Positions 14,669 to 19,912 of a stretch of 19,912 bases of DNA are shown piece after piece (the stretch's first letter is position 1; each line of letters opens with the position of its first letter). Made by a program: the position numbers and the translations under genes. Source of the stretch: CAZESH01 sp964514665 (GTDB taxonomy: Bacteria; Bacillota; Bacilli; Paenibacillales; KCTC-25726); assembly GCA_964514665.1 (NCBI GenBank), contig CAZESH010000048.1, forward strand, positions 1-19,912. The letters run 5' to 3'. The notes beneath the pieces were generated by a model. That model was not told the DNA's origin, searched no databases, and was given only the letters and a program-made list of their open reading frames with translations.

Positions 14669-15265
14669 ATGAATATAGGACTTACCGGCGGAATTGCCAG
14701 TGGAAAAAGTACGGTTTCCGCCATGCTGGTGCAAAAAGGAGCTGCATTGATTGATGCTGACCAAATCGCCAGGGAAGTGGTTCTCCCTGGCAGTCCTGTT
14801 TTGGATCAGGTTTTTCAGCGGTTCGGACAAGCCTTAAGAATGGAAAACGGGGCTTTGGACCGGAAAAAATTGGGTGAGATTGTATTTGCCGATGCATCCG
14901 CAAGAAAGGATCTCGAAGCGCTCCTGCATCCTCCCATCCGCAACATCATGAAAGAGCGAATGCAGCAATGGGAACAAGCAGAACCGAACCGTCTCGTAGT
15001 GGTCGATGTTCCTTTGCTGTTTGAGAATAATTTGCAGGGGATGTTCGCTCAAACCGTGCTGGTCTATGTACCTGAAGAAGTCCAGTTGGAGCGGTTAATG
15101 ATCCGCGACGGATTAGGCAGAGATGCGGCCCGGAGGCGAATAGACGCACAGATGTCGATAGAGCGCAAAAAAGACTTTGCGGATGTAGTCATTGATAATA
15201 GCGGGTCATTGGATCAAACGGAAATACAGATTGACGAATTTCTGCGCGGGAAAGGTATGCGATGA
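14669..15265 (+). CDS. coaE: Dephospho-CoA kinase
   Basis: Catalyses the last step of coenzyme A synthesis, ATP-dependent phosphorylation of dephospho-CoA at the 3' hydroxyl. 198 aa, the usual size. P-loop GGIASGKST at residues 7-15, the substrate-site DADQIARE at 29-36, VVDVPLLFENN in the CoA domain, and the lid-like RDGLGRDAARRRI. GGGTGGTG upstream of ATG supports the start. The stop overlaps the next gene by ATGA (15262-15265), suggesting coupled translation. Confidence 0.97.
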   Translation: MNIGLTGGIASGKSTVSAMLVQKGAALIDADQIAREVVLPGSPVLDQVFQRFGQALRMENGALDRKKLGEIVFADASARKDLEALLHPPIRNIMKERMQQWEQAEPNRLVVVDVPLLFENNLQGMFAQTVLVYVPEEVQLERLMIRDGLGRDAARRRIDAQMSIERKKDFADVVIDNSGSLDQTEIQIDEFLRGKGMR

Positions 15266-15891
15266 GAATCATGCTGAAATTTTTGCGGAAAAAGCGCTTT
15301 TTCGCTATTTTAGTCATTTTATTTATGGTTTTCTTATTTTACAATACGGATTGGGTTGGACGCTTGCTGTATCCGGTCAAATATCAGGACATCATTCTCG
15401 ACAGTGCAGAGCAGTACGGTATGGACCCGTTTCTAATCGCTGCAATCATACGCGTGGAAACGAATTTTAAAACAGAAAAGATTTCCAAGAAAGGTGCGAT
15501 CGGCCTTATGCAGATCATGCCCGATACCGCACAATGGATTATTGCGCAAGGCGAATTCTCCGATTTATCCGATGATAAATTGCGGGACCCCGCGGTGAAT
15601 ATTAAAGCAGGAGCATGGTATCTTCAATCGCTGGCCAACCAGTTTGAATCATTTGCGGCAGCCAATCATGCTTCCAAAATCAATCGCATTGCCGTAATTT
15701 CAGCTGCTTATAATGCAGGTCCGGGCAATGTCGGCAAATGGTTGAGTCAGGGCGGCTGGGATGGCGATGCGGCCCATATCGATCAAATTCCATTCGGAGA
15801 AACTCGGCATTACATACAAAGAATTCTTTATTATTATAAGAAGTACGAGAAATTCTATGCGAAGGGCTGGAACCATGTTTCCAAAGGATGA
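15262..15891 (+). CDS. Membrane-anchored lytic transglycosylase (SLT domain)
   Basis: Peptidoglycan-cleaving lytic transglycosylase, 209 aa, acting on the outer face of the membrane. The N-terminus KFLRKKRFFAILVILFMVFLFY (about residues 6-27) is a signal-anchor helix. The GH23/SLT domain follows: catalytic Glu66 in IIRVETNFK, then GAIGLMQIMPDTA, the NIKAGAWYL helix, and AAYNAGPGNV with YIQRILYYYKKYEKFY at the end. The ATG overlaps the coaE stop. A bidirectional terminator follows. Homologues are commonly placed after coaE in Paenibacillus-like genomes by recollection only; the specific physiological role is not known. Confidence 0.93.
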   Translation: MRIMLKFLRKKRFFAILVILFMVFLFYNTDWVGRLLYPVKYQDIILDSAEQYGMDPFLIAAIIRVETNFKTEKISKKGAIGLMQIMPDTAQWIIAQGEFSDLSDDKLRDPAVNIKAGAWYLQSLANQFESFAAANHASKINRIAVISAAYNAGPGNVGKWLSQGGWDGDAAHIDQIPFGETRHYIQRILYYYKKYEKFYAKGWNHVSKG

Positions 15892-15940
15892 AAAAGCGTT
15901 GGACACGCCTTTTTATCGGCATTGTGCCCAACACTTTTTG
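15892..15940. terminator. Bidirectional terminator between the transglycosylase and SASP genes
   Basis: GTTGGACACGCC (15898-15909) pairs with GGC (15918-15920) and GTGCCCAAC (15924-15932), one mismatch. It is flanked by AAAAAG on the left and CTTTTT on the right, so it can stop transcription from both convergent genes. Confidence 0.8.
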
Positions 15941-15962
15941 TTATGATGCCCCTATGCGATTA

Positions 15963-16181
15963 TTATTTTCCAGAAAGCTGCTGTTCGGCGATTTGCACCA
16001 GTCGACGGGTAATGTGTCCCCCGATTGCACCTGCGTCACGAGTAGCCATGTTGCCCATGTAACCGTCTTGGGGAATCGCAATACCCAATTCCTGAGCCAC
16101 CTCGTATTTCAGTTGATCTAAAGCAGCATTTGCTTGTGGAACGACGAGTGTGTTGCTGGAACGAGATTGTCCTTGTGCCAT
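15963..16181 (-). CDS. Alpha/beta-type small acid-soluble spore protein (SASP)
   Basis: Spore-core DNA-binding protein that coats and protects DNA in the forespore and is degraded at germination; 72 aa, the family's normal length. Diagnostic segments are LDQLKYEVAQELGI (with the GPR-protease recognition region around YEVAQELG) and GYMGNMATRDAGAIGGHITRRLVQIAEQQL. AAGGAGGTG lies a few bases before ATG at 16181. It is a lone gene between the transglycosylase and nrdR, opposite in strand to both, with its own sigma-G-like promoter. Which ssp paralogue it corresponds to cannot be settled from one gene. Confidence 0.96.
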   Translation of the reverse strand: MAQGQSRSSNTLVVPQANAALDQLKYEVAQELGIAIPQDGYMGNMATRDAGAIGGHITRRLVQIAEQQLSGK

Positions 16182-16211
16182 TCTTGTTCACCTCCTTGTC
16201 GTTGGTAATCC

Positions 16212-16242
16212 TATTATGTGCGATTGTTGAAAGGCTATAACA
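16212..16242 (-). promoter_or_regulatory. Sigma-G/sigma-F-like forespore promoter of the SASP gene
   Basis: Read on the minus strand, TGTTATA (16242-16236) and CATAATA (16218-16212) are 17 bp apart. CATAATA matches the sigma-G -10 pattern CATNNTA; the -35 is a partial match to TGNATA. It ends about 15 bases before the ribosome binding site, as expected for a SASP gene. Confidence 0.6.
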
Positions 16243-16304
16243 GGTAACGTATGCCAAGACTGGAATGTCCAAACCTGATATACTGATAAAGGGAGTGATT
16301 TCGC

Positions 16305-16784
16305 GTGAAATGTCCGTATTGTGACCATTCCGGCACAAAAGTGCTGGATTCAAGACCGGCTAACGAGAATAAATCGATTCGCCGCCGCCGGGAATGTGAA
16401 AAATGCAGCCGCCGCTTTACCACCTTTGAAATGATTGAGGAAACGCCCTTGATGGTGATCAAGAAGGATGGAAGCCGGGAAGAATTCAGCCGGGACAAAG
16501 TGCTGCGGGGACTGCTTCGCGCATGTGAAAAACGGCCGGTTTCCGTTGAACGTCTTGAGGTTATTGTTTCCGACGTGGAACAGGAAATTCGCAACACGGC
16601 GCATACGGAAGTGGAAAGCCGCGAAATAGGCGAGTTGGTCATGCAGCAGCTTTATCCTGTAGACGAGGTGGCCTATGTAAGATTTGCCTCCGTTTACCGC
16701 CAATTCAAGGATATCAACATGTTCATGAAGGAGCTGAATATGCTGCTCGGCAATCATGATTTCAGCCCAGGGGGAAAAACGTAA
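16305..16784 (+). CDS. nrdR: Transcriptional repressor NrdR
   Basis: ATP/dATP-sensing zinc-finger repressor of ribonucleotide reductase genes; 159 aa, normal length. N-terminal zinc ribbon Cys3-Cys6...Cys31-Cys34 (CPYC and CEKC) with the basic stretch SIRRRRE between, followed by an ATP-cone at about residues 49-139 (LMVIKKDGSREEFSRDKVLRGL...). The GTG start has AAGGGAGTG about eight bases before it. A TATACT with TGA (extended -10, 16276-16284) lies just upstream but very close to the ribosome binding site. It is divergent from the SASP gene; dnaB/dnaI, which follow it in B. subtilis, are absent here. Confidence 0.97.
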   Translation: MKCPYCDHSGTKVLDSRPANENKSIRRRRECEKCSRRFTTFEMIEETPLMVIKKDGSREEFSRDKVLRGLLRACEKRPVSVERLEVIVSDVEQEIRNTAHTEVESREIGELVMQQLYPVDEVAYVRFASVYRQFKDINMFMKELNMLLGNHDFSPGGKT

Positions 16785-16814
16785 ATCGATAATTGTTCTG
16801 CACTTTTTCTTCCA

Positions 16815-16844
16815 TTGACAGGCACTTTACCTATGTGGTATTAT
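16815..16844 (+). promoter_or_regulatory. Sigma-A promoter of the tRNA pair
   Basis: Consensus TTGACA (16815-16820), 18-bp spacer, TATTAT (16839-16844) with an extended TGG. It is about 50 bp ahead of tRNA-Ala and reads into both tRNAs. Confidence 0.82.
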
Positions 16845-16893
16845 AGCTTTTGTCCGCTTGAGGAGTCATCAAACGCCAGCATCATGATTTCGT

Positions 16894-16969
16894 GGGGAAT
16901 TAGCTCAGCGGGGAGAGCGCATCGCTGGCAGCGATGAGGTCAGGGGTTCGATCCCCCTATTCTCCACCA
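16894..16969 (+). tRNA. tRNA-Ala (anticodon GGC)
   Basis: 76 nt including encoded CCA. Acceptor GGGGAAT/ATTCTCC shows the G3:U70 wobble that identifies alanine tRNAs. Anticodon stem CATCG/CGATG with loop CTGGCAG gives GGC, reading GCC and GCU codons. T arm AGGGG-TTCGATC-CCCCT is perfect. It is ten bases from the next tRNA. Confidence 0.97.
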
Positions 16970-16979
16970 ATTATAATAA

Positions 16980-17055
16980 GGGTTCTTAGCTCAGCTGGTA
17001 GAGCAGTTGACTCTTAATCATCTGGTCGAGGGTTCGAGTCCCTCAGAACCCACCA
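16980..17055 (+). tRNA. tRNA-Lys (anticodon CTT)
   Basis: 76 nt including CCA. Perfect acceptor GGGTTCT/AGAACCC, D stem GCTC/GAGC, T arm GAGGG-TTCGAGT-CCCTC. Loop CTCTTAA gives anticodon CTT (AAG codon). The anticodon stem GTTGA/TCATC carries one U-U mismatch (28:42); the other four pairs are intact. Confidence 0.95.
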
Positions 17056-17067
17056 TTCAAGTGCATG

Positions 17068-17090
17068 AACGACAGTGATGTCGTTTTTTT
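17068..17090 (+). terminator. Terminator of the tRNA operon
   Basis: AACGACA (17068-17074), loop GTGA, TGTCGTT (17079-17085), then a run of T. Ends the tRNA-Ala/tRNA-Lys transcript. Confidence 0.88.
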
Positions 17091-17360
17091 TGTTATTGTT
17101 TCAGCCTGAAAAAGCATTCAAAGGTTTAATTAGTTCTATTTAAGCCTGAAGCGTTTTTTTTGCTTTTACGTTTGGAGAATGAAATGACGGACGCAACAAT
17201 CCCAATGTAACAAGAAGGCTTGCTAACCAAGGATTATAAAGGGCAGTTGCAGTAAAATTAACCAACAACGCGGGCGACCTCAAACTACTGCACAGGATAA
17301 CCGAAATGACGAGGTACCCGCAAAGTAAATGAGAGAAGTCCGATGTGACGCCGCTCCTCA

Positions 17361-17386
17361 AAAACTGCGATTATGCAGTTTTTTTT
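17361..17386 (+). terminator. Terminator in the gene-poor region
   Basis: AAAACTGC (17361-17368), loop GATTAT, GCAGTTTT (17375-17382) and more T. There is no gene upstream on the plus strand, so it would end an unannotated transcript, or lie silent. Confidence 0.75.
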
Positions 17387-17469
17387 CAATAAAAATAAAT
17401 AATCTGGATACAAACATGCGAATATACAGGTATTTAGCCCTTGTTAGCTTGAATCCTGAAGGAGACTGG

Positions 17470-17498
17470 AAAATTCCTGCACAATCGCAGGAATTTTT
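17470..17498 (+). terminator. Second terminator in the gene-poor region
   Basis: AAAATTCCTGC (17470-17480), loop ACAATC, GCAGGAATTTTT (17487-17498). Both strands have usable tracts (A run left, T run right), so it may act in either direction. Confidence 0.75.
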
Positions 17499-17791
17499 CG
17501 TAACTGATTCATAAAGATCAAAATAAATGTACGATTGCAGTTTTACCGTCTGCCGTCGCTCATCAGACTTCATTAAAAAGAAGCACGCCGGCTCTTCAAT
17601 CCAAAATGCCTCTCCAACATCCTTTAAATAGGGTTCTGGATTTTCGCGATACCTTTTCTTTGCATCTGCTGCTCGATGCGGTTCGTGGATCTGCAGAGTT
17701 AGGGGAAAAAATACGGTTGAGAGAAGATCGAAATTTTTGGGGATCGGTAGTCACACGAAATGGGAAAGGCCGCACTCCCGCTGTTTAGTTC

Positions 17792-17817
17792 TATCCAAAT
17801 TGGATATATTGTATAAC
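17792..17817 (+). promoter_or_regulatory. Putative speD promoter with palindromic operator
   Basis: The palindrome TATCCAAATTGGATA (17792-17806; seven-base arms around one A) sits just before TATAAC (17812-17817), the best -10, which is preceded by TTG. The -35 position (about 17789-17794) has no good match and is partly covered by the palindrome. This geometry fits a regulator-controlled promoter; the regulator is unknown. Confidence 0.45.
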
Positions 17818-17847
17818 AATGGAAACGGCCCAAGGAGTGAATCAAGC

Positions 17848-18654
17848 ATGAATACAGTACCGGAACAACATATCCAATTGCACGGCTTTAACAATCTTAC
17901 AAAATCGTTGAGCTTTAATATGTATGACATTTGTTATACAAAAACCAAAGAAGAGCGTGAAGCCTACATTGCGTACATTGACGATCAATACAATGCAGAT
18001 CAATTGACCGATATTTTAAAGACGGTGGCCGATATCATCGGCGCGCATGTCGTGAATATTGCCAAGCAGGATTATGTTCCGCAAGGGGCAAGTGTGACCT
18101 TGCTGGTGTCCGAAGGTCCGATCGTGGAAGTGCCGACCGAATCCTTCGAGGAATCTCCCGGACCACTGCCTGAGTCGGTTGTCATGCAATTGGACAAGAG
18201 CCATATCACGGTCCACACTTATCCTGAATATCATCCGAATGAAGGGATCAGCACGTTTCGGGCGGATATCGACGTGTCTACATGCGGCGAGATATCATCG
18301 CTTAAAGCGCTGCATTATTTGATTCGCTCGTTCGATACGGACATCATGATCATTGATTATCGGGTTCGGGGCTTCACCCGGGATTTGAACGGCCGCAAGC
18401 TATTTATCGACCATGATATCAGTTCGATCCAAAATTATATCCCGGATGACATTATCAGCTTGTTTGACATGATTGATGTTAATCTATATCAGGAAAATAT
18501 ATTCCACACAAAATGTAAACTTAAAGAATTCGATATAAATAATTATCTTTTTGGATACACCAAAGATAAGTTAACGCTGGAGGAAGAGAAGGAAATAACA
18601 GAAAGAATAAAAGCGGAAATGGATGAAATATTTTATGCGAAAAAACAGAGTTAG
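17848..18654 (+). CDS. speD: S-adenosylmethionine decarboxylase proenzyme, E. coli-type (class 1A)
   Basis: Makes decarboxylated S-adenosylmethionine, the aminopropyl donor for spermidine synthesis. 268 aa, the long enterobacterial type and not the short form of about 126 aa of B. subtilis. The proenzyme cleaves itself at Lys117-Ser118 (LDKSHITVH), turning Ser118 into the pyruvoyl cofactor. Conserved segments: LHGFNNLTKSLSFNMYDICY at the N-terminus, QDYVPQGASVTLLVSE, STFRADIDVSTCGEIS with the catalytic Cys region, IDYRVRGFTRDLNG and VNLYQENIFHTK. ATG at 17848 has AAGGAGTG eight bases upstream. A terminator follows at 18805. No speE is adjacent. Confidence 0.97.
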   Translation: MNTVPEQHIQLHGFNNLTKSLSFNMYDICYTKTKEEREAYIAYIDDQYNADQLTDILKTVADIIGAHVVNIAKQDYVPQGASVTLLVSEGPIVEVPTESFEESPGPLPESVVMQLDKSHITVHTYPEYHPNEGISTFRADIDVSTCGEISSLKALHYLIRSFDTDIMIIDYRVRGFTRDLNGRKLFIDHDISSIQNYIPDDIISLFDMIDVNLYQENIFHTKCKLKEFDINNYLFGYTKDKLTLEEEKEITERIKAEMDEIFYAKKQS

Positions 18655-18804
18655 GGTTTTGGTGCCGCCGCTATCCTGACAAGGGCTTTTTCTGCCAAGG
18701 CTGCGCTTCCTCGGACTGAAGACGCCCATGAAGCGGGCAGGTCAGCCGTTTGAACTCGCCCCGACATACATCTATTTTAATGGCGGTGCGATGACTGGAT
18801 CTTG
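18655..18804 (+). other. Untranslated stretch between speD and its terminator
   Basis: About 150 bp of relatively GC-rich sequence with no gene seen on either strand. It is probably speD 3' UTR. Confidence 0.35.
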
Positions 18805-18848
18805 AAAAAACCTCTGTACCTACTACAAGTGGTGATAGAGGTTTTTTT
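18805..18848 (+). terminator. Terminator downstream of speD
   Basis: AAAAAACCTCT (18805-18815) pairs with AGAGGTTTTTTT (18837-18848); ACC and GGT inside the loop can extend the fold. It precedes the marR promoter. Confidence 0.82.
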
Positions 18849-18907
18849 GGTTTGATTTTTGACCCGAAGCAAGGGTCCAGAAATCAAAAAATATAAATTT
18901 TTTAATG

Positions 18908-18936
18908 TTGACTTAAAAAGTTGCAGAGCTTATAAT
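18908..18936 (+). promoter_or_regulatory. Sigma-A promoter of the marR-efflux operon
   Basis: TTGACT (18908-18913), exact 17-bp spacer, TATAAT (18931-18936). Strong consensus. Start of transcription would be near 18943, leaving about 70 bases of leader that contains the palindromic operator. Confidence 0.85.
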
Positions 18937-18967
18937 GTGTTTTATCGTTAAATAATTTATTGATAAA

Positions 18968-18985
18968 TAGTTTAGTGGTAAACTA
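18968..18985. promoter_or_regulatory. Palindromic MarR-type operator
   Basis: TAGTTTAGTGGTAAACTA: perfect seven-base arms with a four-base centre, a shape typical of MarR-family sites. It is located after the presumed transcription start and before the ribosome binding site, so binding would block elongation. A second, looser repeat (TTTATC 18941-18946, GATAAA 18962-18967) lies just upstream. Autoregulation by the following gene is inferred. Confidence 0.65.
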
Positions 18986-19015
18986 ATTTGGTTTCAAATT
19001 AAAGGATGTGATGCA

Positions 19016-19453
19016 ATGGAGCGGTTAGCGGAGTTTGAGGATTTGTTTCGCCAATTGAAACGCCGCGCGGATCAGCAATGGGGAAAGCATTTGGAGCAAG
19101 GCTTGAATTATTCGCAAGCCGTTATCATAAAGAATCTGAAGCAGAACGGTGCCCAAAAGGTTTCCGATTTGGCAGAAAAGCTGTCGATGACGCCGGGGGC
19201 AATCACCGGTATTGCCGACAAATTAATTTCCAGCGGATACATTATCCGCAATCGAAGCGAAGAAGACCGTCGGGTTGTATTTCTGGAATTGTCGCCAAAA
19301 GGAGAGGAAATCATCCAAAGCTTGCGGAAACAAATGGGCGACCTGTTCAAGCAATTATTTAGCGGGATATCAGAGGAAGATATTGGGCATTTAATAAGAA
19401 TTTATAAACAAATACTGATCAATATAGATCATTTGGATTCAGGAGAGGAGTAA
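19016..19453 (+). CDS. MarR-family transcriptional regulator
   Basis: Dimeric winged-helix repressor, 145 aa, normal length. The core helix-turn-helix is KVSDLAEKLSMTPGAITGIADKLISSGYI (about residues 47-75), followed by the wing SEEDRRVVFLELSPKGEE with the conserved Asp-Arg-Arg. Flanking helices at both ends provide the dimer interface. AAAGGATG lies seven bases before ATG. Only six bases separate its stop from the MFS exporter start, so the two form an operon; control by a ligand exported by that pump is the common arrangement, though the ligand is unknown. No Cys redox sensor of the OhrR kind is seen. Confidence 0.94.
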   Translation: MERLAEFEDLFRQLKRRADQQWGKHLEQGLNYSQAVIIKNLKQNGAQKVSDLAEKLSMTPGAITGIADKLISSGYIIRNRSEEDRRVVFLELSPKGEEIIQSLRKQMGDLFKQLFSGISEEDIGHLIRIYKQILINIDHLDSGEE

Positions 19454-19459
19454 TTAGAG

Positions 19460-19912
19460 GTGGAGAGAAACAAACAGACTAAACAATATCAGACGACAAA
19501 TCAAATTGTCGGAGCAAAAAAATGGTGGGCGCTCGCAACGGTCATGCTGACGATGTTCTTTTCGTCCATGGATCAAACCGTAGTCTCGACAGCAATACCG
19601 ACGATTATAGGGGATTTAAACGGCTTCTCGCTTTATGCCTGGCTATTTAGCGCTTATATGCTGACATCCTCGGTGACAGTGCCGATTTACGGGAAACTGT
19701 CTGATGTTTACGGCCGCAAGCCTTTTTATTTGTTTGGATTGATCATGTTCGGGCTCGGATCGGCGATTTCCGGGCAGGCGCATACGATGCTCGAACTTGT
19801 GCTTGCACGCGGGGTCCAGGGAATCGGCGCAGGTGCGATGATGAGCATGCCTCGGGCAACCATCGGAGATATATTCGATCCCAAGGAGCGCGGCAAATGG
19901 ATGGGACTGTTC
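19460..19912 (+). CDS. MFS drug exporter, DHA2/EmrB-QacA family (3' end outside window)
   Basis: Proton-driven multidrug efflux permease, first 151 codons visible. GTG at 19460 is taken as the start, with GGAGAGGAG about ten bases upstream overlapping the marR end. After a hydrophilic N-terminus (MERNKQTKQYQTTNQ) the first span carries the DHA2 motif MDQTVVSTAIPTI; motif A GKLSDVYGRKP lies between spans 2 and 3, RGVQGIGAGAMMS in span 4, and ATIGDIFDPKERGKWMG begins the next loop. Motifs fit the 14-span EmrB/QacA group and not the 12-span DHA1 group. Substrate cannot be inferred. Confidence 0.92.
   Translation, partial: MERNKQTKQYQTTNQIVGAKKWWALATVMLTMFFSSMDQTVVSTAIPTIIGDLNGFSLYAWLFSAYMLTSSVTVPIYGKLSDVYGRKPFYLFGLIMFGLGSAISGQAHTMLELVLARGVQGIGAGAMMSMPRATIGDIFDPKERGKWMGLF

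Larger units (their letters stand above)
17091..17847. other. Gene-poor region with two additional terminators
   Basis: About 750 bp with no gene I can support. AGCCTGAA occurs twice (17103-17110, 17143-17150) near a T-rich run. Minus-strand frames are open at 17140-17361 (hydrophobic, e.g. TALYNPWLASLLVTLGLL) and from about 17722 to 17358 (e.g. RYRENPEPYLKDVGEAFWIE), but neither has an ATG with a ribosome binding site in a suitable position. They could be decayed genes. The plus-strand terminators at 17361 and 17470 suggest small transcripts of unknown nature. Confidence 0.35.

Noticed and set aside
17140..17361. Hydrophobic minus-strand frame of 73 codons
   Set aside because: Starts only at TTG inside a terminator-adjacent sequence, lacks a ribosome binding site, and shows no family I recognise.
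17606..17788. Plus-strand frame of 60 codons before speD
   Set aside because: No ribosome binding site, no motif, ends inside the speD promoter region.

Overview
The window looks like a chromosomal segment of an endospore-forming, low-to-mid GC Firmicute, most likely a Paenibacillaceae-type Bacillales. Support comes from strong AAGGAGG-type ribosome binding sites with frequent GTG/TTG starts, an alpha/beta-type small acid-soluble spore protein (SASP), the sporulation membrane protein YtaF, and the run polA-mutM-ytaF-coaE...nrdR, whose order resembles the B. subtilis phoPR-polA-mutM-ytaF-coaE...nrdR neighbourhood. The assignment is from sequence recognition only; no search was run.

Layout. 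(1) 1-477: C-terminal part of an OmpR/PhoB-family, PhoP-like response regulator, closed by a terminator. (2) 712-7275: phosphate block. Two tandem, roughly 85% identical PstS lipoproteins each have their own Pho-box promoter. pstC-pstA-pstB-pstB-phoU follows under a third, stronger Pho-box promoter; its leader carries a nested inverted repeat. (3) 7276-8008: about 730 bp without a credible gene but with foldable sequence and two good terminators. (4) 8009-9360: an EAL c-di-GMP phosphodiesterase with a degenerate GGDEF domain, behind a promoter almost superimposable on that of pstS1. (5) 9357-10103, minus strand: HAD-family hydrolase with altered acidic motifs, converging on the EAL gene. (6) 10270-15891: polA, mutM, ytaF, coaE and a lytic transglycosylase, mostly closely packed on the plus strand. 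(7) 15963-16784: minus-strand SASP gene with a sigma-G-like promoter, divergent from nrdR. (8) 16815-17090: sigma-A promoter, tRNA-Ala(GGC), tRNA-Lys(CTT), terminator. (9) 17091-17847: gene-poor stretch with two further terminators. (10) 17848-18654: E. coli-type S-adenosylmethionine decarboxylase (speD). (11) 18908-19912: a MarR-family regulator with a palindromic operator, followed by the start of a DHA2-type MFS drug exporter that runs off the window.

How it works together. A PhoP-like regulator, high-affinity phosphate binding proteins, the Pst ABC importer and PhoU form a phosphate-starvation module. Pho boxes repeat at an 11-bp period upstream of pstS1, pstS2, pstC and, unexpectedly, the EAL gene, so phosphate limitation probably also lowers c-di-GMP. 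That link is the most interesting biological proposal here. The rest is mainly housekeeping (DNA repair and replication, CoA synthesis, polyamine synthesis, deoxyribonucleotide control), sporulation genes, and a self-regulated efflux operon. I found no CRISPR array, phage, complete insertion sequence or defence system.
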